Below, piece after piece: positions 1 to 7,815 of a DNA stretch of 58,963 nt. Source of the DNA: an uncultured Lachnospiraceae bacterium. GTDB lineage: Bacteria > Bacillota > Clostridia > Lachnospirales > Lachnospiraceae. The stretch's first letter is position 1; every line of letters begins with the position of its first letter. The notes beneath the pieces are model-generated. The model was given only the letters and a program-made list of their open reading frames with translations. It searched no databases and was not told where the DNA came from. The position numbers and the translations under genes were made by a program. The stretch is taken from positions 1 through 58,963 of the forward strand of contig CAJUHR010000029.1 in NCBI GenBank assembly GCA_910586255.1, given 5' to 3'.

Positions 1-53
1 ATAAATTCAATAAAAATCTGATTATCAGTCTGAAATAAGTATCTCTGGGTGTT

Positions 54-458
54 ATGGATGAGCCCACGGCAGGACTGGATGTGCTGGCCAGGGAGGAGGT
101 ATTTGATATGCTGCGGGACTATATGATTCCCGGCGGCCGTTCCATACTGATCAGCTCTCACATATCCGGCGACCTGGAGGGATTTTGCGATGATTTCTAC
201 ATGATTGATCAGGGAAGGGTTATCATGCACGAGGATACAGATGAGTTGCTTGACCATTACGGTATCATAAAGGTGAGGGCGGAAAGGTACGAAACCATGG
301 ATAAGAAATGGCTGCTTCGGAAAAAGCGGGAGACCTATGGATTTAGCCTTCTCACGGCGCAAAAGCAGTTTTACCAGGAGAATGAACCCGGTCTTACCAT
401 TGAAAAATGTACCATTGACGAAGCGATTTTGATGATGATAAAGGGGGAACAAATATGA
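54..458 (+). pseudogene. ABC transporter ATP-binding subunit, 5'-truncated remnant
   Basis: Only the C-terminal part of an ABC nucleotide-binding domain is present. It opens at Walker B and the D-loop (VMDEPTAGLD), continues to the switch histidine (ILISSHI) and ends in a short C-terminal tail. Walker A, the Q-loop and the LSGGQ signature are missing, so it cannot hydrolyse ATP alone. An in-frame TAA lies at 36-38, and the AT-rich bases before it encode no ABC residues in any frame, so homology stops abruptly near 38-48. The permease gene overlaps its end by four bases (ATGA), the usual coupling of a two-gene exporter. The break could be an insertion or recombination junction, or the edge of an assembled sequence. 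The identity is secure; the cause of truncation is not. Confidence 0.75.
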
Positions 459-1111
459 CCGGACTGCTGATTAAGGACTGGAAGCTTCTTAAGAATCAGG
501 GACGCTTTTTCATTTTTGTTTTGCTGTTTGGCGTGTTGATTATGGCGGTCGGCTCTCAAAGCCACAGCAATTTTATAACCAGCTATATGACCTTTATATT
601 TTCCATATTTGTCCTCAGCACCCTCAGCTATGATAGCTATGACAATGGCATGGCATTTTTGATGTCCCTGCCTGTAAGCCGCAAAACCTATGTAAAGGAA
701 AAATATGTTTTTGGCCTGATGCTGACTGCCGGGGCCTGGCTTGTGACGGTTCTGGCGCGTCAGGCAATAGTCTATCTTCGGTTTTCTCCGGCGGAGGGCC
801 GGGAGCTTTTGCAGATGGATATGGTTTATCTTCTTTTGGTTTTGATTTTTGTAGCCTACTCACTGCCCGTGCGGATAAAATACGGAGCGGAAAAGGGGCA
901 GATGATCTCTGCTGGCATTTTAGGAGCTATTTGCTTTGGAGTTTTTTTCCTGGTCGGTTCCCAGGCTGGCAGAGAGAGACTGACGGCTTTTTTGCCGCGT
1001 GTTCCGGTTGATTCCTGGCTGTTGTGGGCGGGTACAGGCCTGTTCTGCGCCATTTCCTGGGCTGTTTCCTTCCGGATTTCTGTGAGAATTATGGAAAAAC
1101 AGGAGTTTTGA
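455..1111 (+). CDS. ABC-2 type transporter permease
   Basis: A 218-residue membrane protein with about six hydrophobic segments (near residues 20-36, 40-59, 88-105, 128-145, 153-170 and 188-206), the size and layout of the short ABC-2 permeases that pair with a separate ATPase. It would form the membrane channel of an exporter, often for lantibiotics, lipids or other amphiphiles; the substrate cannot be told. It starts at an ATG overlapping the stop of the ATPase fragment and has an AAGGGGGAAC ribosome site inside that gene. With the ATPase truncated, the permease is probably an orphan unless another ATPase serves it. No sequence damage is visible in it. Confidence 0.8.
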   Translation: MTGLLIKDWKLLKNQGRFFIFVLLFGVLIMAVGSQSHSNFITSYMTFIFSIFVLSTLSYDSYDNGMAFLMSLPVSRKTYVKEKYVFGLMLTAGAWLVTVLARQAIVYLRFSPAEGRELLQMDMVYLLLVLIFVAYSLPVRIKYGAEKGQMISAGILGAICFGVFFLVGSQAGRERLTAFLPRVPVDSWLLWAGTGLFCAISWAVSFRISVRIMEKQEF

Positions 1112-1151
1112 GCCGTATAACGTGGCATTATCCTCCAAGTTCTTTCCAAAG

Positions 1152-1235
1152 CCCCTGTTTTCCTTGAAAAAATGGAAGTTTTATGTATAATAGAATGAGT
1201 ACCTGCAATACTTGATAATATTAGGAAAACAGGGG
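1152..1235. repeat. 12-bp perfect inverted repeat flanking the ABC-F promoter
   Basis: CCCCTGTTTTCC at 1152-1163 and its exact reverse complement at 1224-1235 bracket the promoter. The right arm contains the AGGGG ribosome site of the ABC-F gene. A transcript reading in from upstream would carry both arms and could hide that site; one starting from the local promoter would carry only the right arm. Confidence 0.7.
1164..1191 (+). promoter_or_regulatory. sigma-A type promoter of the ABC-F gene
   Basis: TTGAAA (1164-1169), a 16-base spacer and a perfect TATAAT (1186-1191), about 50 bases before the ABC-F start codon. Confidence 0.75.
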
Positions 1236-1242
1236 TTTGAAT

Positions 1243-2880
1243 ATGATTAGTGCGAATAATGTCACATTGAGAGTGGGAAAGAAGGCCTTATTTGAGGACG
1301 TGAATATCAAATTCACGGAAGGAAACTGCTACGGTTTGATCGGCGCCAATGGGGCCGGAAAGTCTACCTTTTTAAAAATTCTTTCCGGACAGCTGGAGCC
1401 CACCAACGGGGACGTGGTGGTGTCCCAGGGACAAAGGCTGTCTTTTTTGCAGCAGGATCATTTTAAATATGATGAGTTTCCGGTGCTGGATACAGTTATT
1501 ATGGGCAATCCCCGGCTGTATGAGGTGATGAAGGAAAAGGATGCCATTTACATGAAAGAGGATTTTACCGATGAGGACGGGATTAAGGCGGCAGATCTGG
1601 AGGCGGAGTTTGCAGAGATGAACGGCTGGGAGGCAGAGTCGGATGCCGCCAATCTTTTAAATGGCCTGGGGGTGGATACGGAGTTTCACTATACACCCAT
1701 GAGGGATCTGACCGGCGCCCTGAAGGTTAAGGTGCTTTTGGCCCAGGCTCTCTTTGGCAACCCGGATATTCTGCTTCTGGACGAGCCCACTAACCATCTG
1801 GATCTGGACGCGATTGCCTGGCTGGAGGAATTTCTGATTAATTTTGAGAATACGGTGATTGTGGTTTCCCATGACCGGTATTTTCTCAACAAGGTCTGCA
1901 CCAACATTGCGGACATTGATTACGGCAAGATCCAGCTTTATGCCGGCAACTATGATTTTTGGTATGAGTCCAGTCAGCTGATGGTAAAGCAGATGAAGGA
2001 GGCCAACCGGAAGAAGGAGGAGAAGATCAAGGAGCTGCAGGAATTTATTCAGCGATTCTCCGCCAATGCCTCCAAGTCCAAGCAGGCAACCTCAAGAAAG
2101 CGGGCATTGGAAAAGATTGAGCTAGACGACATCAAGCCATCCAGCAGAAAATATCCTTATATTGATTTCCGTCCCTTCCGGGAGATCGGGAATGAGGTCC
2201 TCAGCGTGGAGAATCTCACAAAGACGATTGACGGCGTGAAGGTTTTGGACGGACTGACCTTTACTCTGGGAAGAGAGGACAAGGTGGCATTGGTGGGGCC
2301 CAACGAGCAGGCAAAAACCATTCTCTTTAAGATCCTTTCCGGGGAGATGGAGCCGGATGAGGGCTCTTATAAGTGGGGACTGACCACCACCCAGTCCTAT
2401 TTTCCAAAGGACAACAGCGGGGAGTTTGACAATGATGACACCATCGTGGACTGGCTGACCCAGTATTCCCCGGAGAAGGATGCCACCTATGTGCGGGGCT
2501 TTTTGGGGAGAATGCTGTTTGCCGGCGAGGATGGAGTGAAGAAGGTGAAGGTGCTTTCCGGTGGTGAGAAGGTTCGCTGTATGCTTTCTAAGCTGATGAT
2601 CTCCGGGGCAAATGTACTGATGCTTGACGAGCCAACAGACCATCTGGACATGGAGGCGATAACTGCCCTGAACACGGGCCTGGTGAAGTTCCCCGGTGTT
2701 TTGATCTTCACATCCCGTGACCATCAGATCGTTCAGACCACAGCCAACCGGATCATGGAGATTGTGGCAGGCAAGCTGATTGACAAGATCACAACCTATG
2801 ATGAATATCTGGCCAATGACGAGATGGCCAGAAAGCGCTTCGTATTCTCTGTGTCAGAGAAGCAGGCGGAGGACAATTGA
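1243..2880 (+). CDS. ABC-F family ATPase (YkpA/YbiT group)
   Basis: A soluble 545-residue protein with two ABC domains and no membrane segment, the ABC-F layout of ribosome-associated translation factors. Domain 1 has Walker A GANGAGKS and Walker B LLLDEPTNHLD, then a charged helical linker (about residues 240-310) typical of the interdomain arm. Domain 2 has a clean signature (LSGGEKVR) and DEPTDHLD. Several motifs are altered: the first signature reads LTGALKVK and the second Walker A reads GPNEQAKT, without the usual GK glycine. ATG 1243 is preferred to TTG 1237 because AGGGG lies seven bases before it but only one base before the TTG. It has its own promoter and a terminator, so it is probably monocistronic. 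Confidence 0.9.
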   Translation: MISANNVTLRVGKKALFEDVNIKFTEGNCYGLIGANGAGKSTFLKILSGQLEPTNGDVVVSQGQRLSFLQQDHFKYDEFPVLDTVIMGNPRLYEVMKEKDAIYMKEDFTDEDGIKAADLEAEFAEMNGWEAESDAANLLNGLGVDTEFHYTPMRDLTGALKVKVLLAQALFGNPDILLLDEPTNHLDLDAIAWLEEFLINFENTVIVVSHDRYFLNKVCTNIADIDYGKIQLYAGNYDFWYESSQLMVKQMKEANRKKEEKIKELQEFIQRFSANASKSKQATSRKRALEKIELDDIKPSSRKYPYIDFRPFREIGNEVLSVENLTKTIDGVKVLDGLTFTLGREDKVALVGPNEQAKTILFKILSGEMEPDEGSYKWGLTTTQSYFPKDNSGEFDNDDTIVDWLTQYSPEKDATYVRGFLGRMLFAGEDGVKKVKVLSGGEKVRCMLSKLMISGANVLMLDEPTDHLDMEAITALNTGLVKFPGVLIFTSRDHQIVQTTANRIMEIVAGKLIDKITTYDEYLANDEMARKRFVFSVSEKQAEDN

Positions 2881-2898
2881 CGATACTTTAATGAAAAA

Positions 2899-2937
2899 GG
2901 GCGGTTGAAGAATTTCAATACTGAAATTCTCACCGCC
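2899..2937 (+). terminator. terminator hairpin after the ABC-F gene
   Basis: A near-perfect stem with GGCGGT...AGAATTTCA on the left and TGAAATTCTCACCGCC on the right, loop ATAC, then TCTTT. The following T run is short. Confidence 0.65.
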
Positions 2938-2956
2938 TCTTTAGCTATGTCAGTTT

Positions 2957-3211
2957 TCATTGGCTGAGAAAAATCCTTTCGATTTTTTGTTGTGCAGCTA
3001 ACTCATCTGATCCGTTGAAGAAAAACACCAGTGATTTTGCGCGTGCCGACATGTCCCGAATCATTTCATCGTAGCTTTTTACATTGACCTGCTTGTTGTT
3101 GCAGTCAATGTAAATATCACAATCAAATGTGCGTGCTGTGTGGATAAGAAATGAAATCGGTACGGGAGAGCAGCGGCGACAAGTGTCAATTTGTCTCCTG
3201 ATCAACCCCAT
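2957..3211 (-). CDS. HPr-like protein lacking the active-site histidine
   Basis: An 84-residue protein whose length and C-terminal two thirds fit the HPr (PTS phosphocarrier) fold: CDIYIDCNNKQVNVKSYDEM matches the HPr strand and the Ser46 region, and the end matches the last helix. Where HPr carries GLHARPA with the phosphorylated His15, this protein reads CSPVPISFL, so histidine and arginine are both gone. It therefore cannot take part in normal phosphotransfer; a regulatory or binding role is possible but unproven. The ATG at 3211 follows AAAGGAGG by three bases, rather close, so a TTG two codons later is a possible alternative. The reading frame extends further upstream, but no ribosome site supports the longer form. 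Confidence 0.7.
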   Translation of the reverse strand: MGLIRRQIDTCRRCSPVPISFLIHTARTFDCDIYIDCNNKQVNVKSYDEMIRDMSARAKSLVFFFNGSDELAAQQKIERIFLSQ

Positions 3212-3304
3212 CAACCTCCTTTTGTAAGGGAATTCCATTTGAAACCTAGATTTAGAAACCAAGTTAAAGATACCTACCAAACAGCATAAATTGAATATAA
3301 AATA

Positions 3305-3333
3305 GTATAGCACAAAAAATGTAAGAAAACAAT
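3305..3333 (-). promoter_or_regulatory. promoter of the HPr-like gene
   Basis: On the minus strand: TTGTTT, a 17-base spacer and TATACT, about 95 bases before the start codon. Confidence 0.6.
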
Positions 3334-3479
3334 AAGATTTTTTTTAATAATCACATAATTTTTTTTATGCCTTTTTTAGTTCTGTATATATTAGATGATA
3401 AGAATAATTATTTGACAATACTTGACAAGCATATATTTTGATAAAAAATATTATAGCAAAGGGTTAGAAGGGGACGGAA

Positions 3480-3527
3480 AATTTGTCGAGAAATACTTCT
3501 TGACAAATTATGCATAGTTATTATAGA
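3480..3527 (+). promoter_or_regulatory. fab operon promoter with overlapping palindromic operator
   Basis: A TTGACA -35 (3500-3505), a 16-base spacer and a TATAGA -10 (3522-3527). A 30-base palindrome, AATTTGTCGAGAA / TTCTTGACAAATT with ATAC at the centre (3480-3509, 12 of 13 paired), covers the -35 box. That is where a repressor would block polymerase. The FabT-like protein encoded at 15756 is the obvious candidate (inference). Confidence 0.65.
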
Positions 3528-3608
3528 ATACAAATAAATATTTTGAATATCAAAACATTTGAGGTTAAAACTAAATCTAAGAACCATTTTCAAGGTATCT
3601 GAAAATGG

Positions 3609-3651
3609 GTAACAGTCCAGACAGCAAGAAGATGCCCATCTGAAGTGTTAC
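3609..3651. repeat. degenerate hairpin repeat of the GTAACAGTTCAGA family
   Basis: GTAACAGTCCAGA and TCTGAAGTGTTAC form an imperfect stem. The arms match the perfect copy at 38493-38525 with a few changes. Confidence 0.5.
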
Positions 3652-3690
3652 GAAAATGGCACCAGGAAATCAAAATATAAGGGATGAATC

Positions 3691-4653
3691 ATGACAAGCA
3701 GAATTATAGGAACCGGCTCCTACGTGCCGGCACGGGTTGTAACCAATGATGAGCTGGCACAGATTGTGGACACCAGCGATGAATGGATTTCCGGAAGAAC
3801 CGGTATCCATAAGCGGCGGATTGCCGTGGAGGAGAGCACCGGTTATATGGCGGCAGAGGCAGCCAGAAGGGCCCTTGAGAATGCGGGTATCACGGCAGAG
3901 GAGCTGGAGCTGATTCTCGTGGGCACCACTACTGGAGAGCACTGTTTTCCCAGCGTGGCCTGTGAGGTCCAGGGAGAGATCGGGGCAGTCAATGCCGTAG
4001 CCTATGATATAAGCGCCGCCTGCTCCGGATTTTTGTTCGCCATGGACACTCTTCAGGCTTTTATTCGGGCCGGTGTGTACAAAACAGGACTGGTGATCGG
4101 TGCAGACTGCCTCAGCAAGCTGATTGACTGGGAAGATAGGGGGACTTGCGTGCTTTTCGGCGATGGGGCCGGGGCGGCGGTTATGAGAGCAGAGGACTTT
4201 GGCCTGATTCACACGGTTATGGGATCGGACGGAGAGAGAGGAAATGTGCTTTCCTGTGTGGCCCGTACCAACGGAAGCTTTGTTGACAAAAGGACGCCTC
4301 AGCTGGGATATGTGTATATGGACGGGCAGGAGGTGTTCAAATTTGCGGTGAAGAAGGTTCCGGAGTGTATCCGGCAGGTGCTCGATGAGTCCGGTACAGA
4401 TATAGAGCAGATAAAATATTTTGTACTTCATCAGGCTAATTACCGGATTGTGGAGGCTGTGGCCAAACGGCTTAAGCAACCTATGGACAAGTTTCCCATG
4501 AATATGGAACGTTACGGCAACACGTCCGCGGCAACGGTGCCAATTCTCCTGGATGAGATGAATCGGGAGGGAAAGCTTGAACCGGGAGATCGGATTGTAC
4601 TGTCGGGCTTTGGGGCAGGACTGACCTGGGGAGCCGCGCTGCTGGAATGGTAG
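3691..4653 (+). CDS. fabH: beta-ketoacyl-ACP synthase III
   Basis: A 320-residue enzyme that starts fatty acid synthesis by condensing acetyl-CoA (or a branched acyl-CoA) with malonyl-ACP. The Cys-His-Asn triad is complete: Cys111 in SAACSGF, His247 in VLHQAN and Asn277 in ERYGNTSA, all at normal spacing and in a protein of normal length. An AGGGATGA ribosome site precedes the ATG. It is the first gene of the fab/acc operon, lying downstream of a strong promoter with a palindromic operator. Acyl-CoA preference (straight or branched primer) cannot be read from the sequence. Confidence 0.96.
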   Translation: MTSRIIGTGSYVPARVVTNDELAQIVDTSDEWISGRTGIHKRRIAVEESTGYMAAEAARRALENAGITAEELELILVGTTTGEHCFPSVACEVQGEIGAVNAVAYDISAACSGFLFAMDTLQAFIRAGVYKTGLVIGADCLSKLIDWEDRGTCVLFGDGAGAAVMRAEDFGLIHTVMGSDGERGNVLSCVARTNGSFVDKRTPQLGYVYMDGQEVFKFAVKKVPECIRQVLDESGTDIEQIKYFVLHQANYRIVEAVAKRLKQPMDKFPMNMERYGNTSAATVPILLDEMNREGKLEPGDRIVLSGFGAGLTWGAALLEW

Positions 4654-4672
4654 ATTTTCTTTCAAAGAAAAT
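4654..4672. promoter_or_regulatory. perfect 19-base palindrome before acpP
   Basis: ATTTTCTTT-C-AAAGAAAAT begins directly after the fabH stop codon and is followed about 30 bases later by a TATAAT (4701-4706) without a convincing -35. It may be an operator or a weak attenuator controlling a secondary acpP promoter. Confidence 0.4.
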
Positions 4673-4753
4673 TTATATAGAAAAATTTATAAACACCCGC
4701 TATAATAGGGAAGGCAATGCCAAGAGCATATTAAAGAAAAGGAGAGAAAAACC

Positions 4754-4987
4754 ATGTTAGAGAGAATGAAAGAGATTATTGCGGAGCAGCTGAGTGTTGA
4801 GGAGGATATTGTCACGGAGACAGCTTCCTTTAAGGAGGATTTGGGAGCCGATTCCCTGGACTTGTTTGAGCTGGTAATGGCTCTGGAGGATGAGTATTCC
4901 ATCGAGATTCCTTCCGATGATCTGCAGGAACTGCTGACGGTCGGCGATGTGATGAATTACTTAAAGGACAAAGGTGTGGAGGCGTAA
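4754..4987 (+). CDS. acpP: acyl carrier protein
   Basis: A 77-residue acidic protein carrying the growing acyl chain on a phosphopantetheine arm. The attachment serine is Ser34 in the classic DSLDLFEL motif. Length, charge and the helix pattern are those of a standard type II ACP. A GGAGAG ribosome site precedes the ATG. A possible internal TATAAT at 4701 may give it extra transcription, as expected for an abundant protein. The gene lies between fabH and fabK. Confidence 0.95.
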   Translation: MLERMKEIIAEQLSVEEDIVTETASFKEDLGADSLDLFELVMALEDEYSIEIPSDDLQELLTVGDVMNYLKDKGVEA

Positions 4988-5049
4988 TGCCCTGCACCTT
5001 CCTCTTATATAGGAAGCAAAACTTGCAAAAAGGTATGATGGAGGAATTT

Positions 5050-5973
5050 ATGAAAAGCAGAATTACACAACTGTTGGGAATTGAGCATCCGATTATCCAG
5101 GGCGGCATGGCCTGGGTGGCGGAGAATCATCTGGCGGCTGCCGTGTCAGAGGCAGGAGGGCTGGGGCTGATTGGCGGCGCCAACGCACCGGGTGAGGTGA
5201 TTCGGGACTACATCCGCAAGGTGAAGGAAGTGACAGACAAGCCTTTTGGGGTCAATGTGATGCTGATGAGCCCTCATGCGGATGATGTGGCCAGAGTAGT
5301 GGTGGAGGAGGGCGTTAAGGTAGTGACTACCGGCGCCGGCAATCCTGAAAAATATATGGATATGTGGAAGGAAGCAGGGATCCGGGTGATTCCGGTGGTG
5401 GCTTCCGTGGCCCTGGCAAAGCGCATGGAGAAATACGGCGCCGATGCGGTAGTGGCAGAAGGATGCGAGTCCGGCGGTCATATCGGTGAGGCCACCACCA
5501 TGACCCTGGTGCCGCAGGTGGTGGATGCAGTGTCGATTCCTGTGATTGCGGCAGGAGGCATTGGCGATGGCAGAGGCATTGCGGCTGCCTTCATGCTGGG
5601 GGCTGAGGCCGTCCAGATGGGGACCCGCTTCCTGGTGGCAAAGGAATGTGTGGTTCACCAGAATTATAAGGACCGGGTGATCAAGGCAAAGGACATTGAT
5701 TCTACGGTTACAGGGAGAAGCCACGGCCATCCGGTACGGGGGCTGCGCAACCAGATGACAAGGGAGTACACAAGGCTTGAGCAGGAGGGTAAGAGCTTTG
5801 AGGAGCTGGAGTATCTGACCCTGGGGATGCTGCGCAAGGCGGTCCAGGAGGGAGATGTGGTTCATGGCACGGTGATGGCCGGCCAGATTGCCGGAATGGT
5901 AAGCAAAGAACAGACCTGTAAGGAAATTATCGATGAGATGATGGAGCAGGCAGGAAGGCTTTTGGGCAGGTAA
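5050..5973 (+). CDS. fabK: enoyl-ACP reductase II (FabK, FMN-dependent)
   Basis: A 307-residue TIM-barrel flavoprotein of the FabK/2-nitropropane dioxygenase family that reduces enoyl-ACP in the last step of each elongation cycle. Visible motifs are the N-terminal IIQGGMAWV, the flavin loop CESGGHIGE and AAGGIGDGRG followed by GTRF. The gene position between acpP and fabD supports FabK rather than nitronate monooxygenase. The start at 5050 follows GGAGG with five bases of spacing; a longer frame beginning at 4987 lacks a ribosome site. FabK replaces FabI in many Firmicutes, and no fabI is seen here. Confidence 0.94.
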   Translation: MKSRITQLLGIEHPIIQGGMAWVAENHLAAAVSEAGGLGLIGGANAPGEVIRDYIRKVKEVTDKPFGVNVMLMSPHADDVARVVVEEGVKVVTTGAGNPEKYMDMWKEAGIRVIPVVASVALAKRMEKYGADAVVAEGCESGGHIGEATTMTLVPQVVDAVSIPVIAAGGIGDGRGIAAAFMLGAEAVQMGTRFLVAKECVVHQNYKDRVIKAKDIDSTVTGRSHGHPVRGLRNQMTREYTRLEQEGKSFEELEYLTLGMLRKAVQEGDVVHGTVMAGQIAGMVSKEQTCKEIIDEMMEQAGRLLGR

Positions 5974-6041
5974 GGAACTGTTCATAAGCGGTTGCAAAAT
6001 TTGGCACAAAAACCGGCAGGAATGAGGAAGGAGTACAGTCA

Positions 6042-6962
6042 ATGAGTAAAATTGCATTTATTTATCCGGGACAGGGAGCACAGGTCTGCGGAATGGGGCA
6101 GGATTTCTATGATTACACCCAGATTGGAAAGCAGGTGTTTGACTTGGCCAGTGAACTGCTGGGGTTTTCTGTTCCGGAACTGTGTTTCACAGAAAATGAT
6201 CGTCTGGATGTTACGGAATACACCCAGGCCGCCATGGTAACCGTCAGCATTGCCATGACGAAGGTGCTGGAGGAAAAAGGTCTCAAGCCCGATGTGACCG
6301 CAGGCCTCAGCCTGGGGGAATACTGTGCTCTCTACGCTGCCGGTGTGATGAGTGAAAGAGATGCCATAGCCACCGTAAGGCAGAGAGGAATTTTTATGCA
6401 GGAGGAGGTGCCTGTGGGACAGGGAGCAATGGCTGCGGTTCTGGCCATGGACGCGGCATCCATTGAGGAGGTGATTGCCCCAGTGGAGGGAGTCTGGATT
6501 GCCAACTACAACTGTCCGGGACAGATCGTTATTTCCGGCAGGAAGGATGGGGTGGAGACTGCCTGTGGCAAGCTAAAGGAGGCAGGAGCAAAGCGGACGA
6601 TTATGCTGAATGTAAGCGGTCCCTTCCACTCCGGGATGCTGACCGGAGCAGGGGAAAAACTGAAAAAGGTGCTGGAACCGGTAACGGTACATACGCCCCG
6701 GATTCCCTATGTGGCTAATGTGACCGCTCAGTATGTGACGGACGCGGCTCAGGTAAAGCACCTTTTGGTGAAGCAGGTGTCCTCCTCTGTTCGGTGGCAG
6801 CAGAGTATGGAACTTCTGTTAGAAGATGGTGTGGATACATTTGTTGAGATCGGGCCGGGAAAGACACTGGCCGGATTTATGAAGAAGATTAATCGGACCG
6901 TTAAGGTTCTTAATATAGAAAAGCTGGAGGATGTGGAGCGGGCCGTGCAGGAATTGCTGTAA
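6042..6962 (+). CDS. fabD: malonyl-CoA:ACP transacylase
   Basis: A 306-residue enzyme that loads malonate from CoA onto ACP. The catalytic serine is Ser90 in GLSLGEY and the partner histidine is His196 in GPFHSGM; the N-terminus has the family motif YPGQGAQ. Length is standard. It starts at an ATG after an AATGAGGAAGGAG ribosome site. It follows fabK by about 70 bases, in a gap that holds a GAACTGTTC sequence but no clear promoter, so it is read with the operon. Confidence 0.95.
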   Translation: MSKIAFIYPGQGAQVCGMGQDFYDYTQIGKQVFDLASELLGFSVPELCFTENDRLDVTEYTQAAMVTVSIAMTKVLEEKGLKPDVTAGLSLGEYCALYAAGVMSERDAIATVRQRGIFMQEEVPVGQGAMAAVLAMDAASIEEVIAPVEGVWIANYNCPGQIVISGRKDGVETACGKLKEAGAKRTIMLNVSGPFHSGMLTGAGEKLKKVLEPVTVHTPRIPYVANVTAQYVTDAAQVKHLLVKQVSSSVRWQQSMELLLEDGVDTFVEIGPGKTLAGFMKKINRTVKVLNIEKLEDVERAVQELL

Positions 6963-6971
6963 GGCTTAAAA

Positions 6972-7004
6972 GCGACAGTTCAGATAACCCTTGAACTATT
7001 ACGC
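6972..7004. repeat. hairpin repeat between fabD and fabG
   Basis: GCGACAGTTCA (6972-6982) pairs imperfectly with TGAACTATTACGC (6992-7004), the same arm sequences as the copy at 38493. It lies 37 bases before fabG and lacks a following T run, so it may modulate rather than end transcription. Confidence 0.5.
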
Positions 7005-7040
7005 TTAAAAAACGAAGTGAACAACAGCAGGAGGTTTAAA

Positions 7041-7781
7041 ATGTTGACAGATAAGATTGCAGTGGTAACCGGAGGAAGCCGCGGAATCGGGAGAGAGATT
7101 GCCCTGACCCTGGCGGCTAAGGGAGCCACGGTTATTGTTAATTATAATGGCTCCGCGGCAAAGGCGGAGGAGGTTGTAGGGGAGATTCAGGCAGCCGGCG
7201 GCAAGGGGGAGGCGGTACAGTGCAATGTCTCCGACTATGAGAAGGCTGCCGGGCTTATGGAGTATGTGGTGGAGAAGTACGGCCGGGTGGACATTCTGGT
7301 GAACAATGCAGGAATTACCCGGGACAGCCTGCTGATGAAAATGAGCGAAGAGGACTTTGACGCGGTGATTGCCACCAACCTAAAGGGAGCATTCAATTGT
7401 ACCCGTCATGTGGCAAGGCAGATGATAAAGCAGAGGGCCGGACGGATCATCAGCATTTCTTCCGTGTCCGGTGTTCTGGGAAATGCAGGCCAGGCCAATT
7501 ACAGCGCTTCCAAGGCAGGTCTTATCGGCCTTACCAAGTCTGTGGCCAGAGAAATGGCCAGTCGGGGAATCACGGTCAATGCGGTGGCGCCCGGGTTTAT
7601 TGACACGGAGATGACCCAGGTTCTCTCGGATAAGGTGAAGGAAGCTGCCAAGGAGCAGATTCCCATGAAGCGTTTTGGCGCCACGAAGGATATTGCCAAT
7701 ACGGTGGCATTTCTGGCATCGGATGAGGCCGGGTATATCACCGGTCAGGTAATCAGTGTGGACGGCGGCATGGCAATGTAA
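7041..7781 (+). CDS. fabG: 3-oxoacyl-ACP reductase
   Basis: A 246-residue short-chain dehydrogenase that reduces 3-oxoacyl-ACP with NADPH. The Rossmann motif TGGSRGIG, the NNAG motif and the YxxxK pair (Tyr154, Lys158) with an upstream serine (SISSVSG) are all present. The ATG at 7041 is chosen because GCAGGAGG precedes it by six bases and the resulting length is exactly that of typical FabG; an extension to 7017 would add eight residues without a ribosome site. It lies between fabD and fabF in the operon. Confidence 0.95.
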   Translation: MLTDKIAVVTGGSRGIGREIALTLAAKGATVIVNYNGSAAKAEEVVGEIQAAGGKGEAVQCNVSDYEKAAGLMEYVVEKYGRVDILVNNAGITRDSLLMKMSEEDFDAVIATNLKGAFNCTRHVARQMIKQRAGRIISISSVSGVLGNAGQANYSASKAGLIGLTKSVAREMASRGITVNAVAPGFIDTEMTQVLSDKVKEAAKEQIPMKRFGATKDIANTVAFLASDEAGYITGQVISVDGGMAM

Positions 7782-7815
7782 TAGTGTAACACGAAAGGAT
7801 CAAGGAGAGTGTATT

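Larger units (their letters stand above)
3212..3690. other. AT-rich intergenic region before the fab operon
   Basis: 479 bases with no gene. It holds the divergent HPr-like promoter, two closely spaced TTGACAA copies (3413-3428), the fab promoter with its palindrome (3480-3527) and a degenerate hairpin repeat (3609-3651). It is much more AT-rich than the flanking genes. Confidence 0.7.

Noticed and set aside
4987..5049. N-terminal extension of FabK
   Set aside because: The extra 21 residues are not family-like, and the GGAGG site supports the ATG at 5050.
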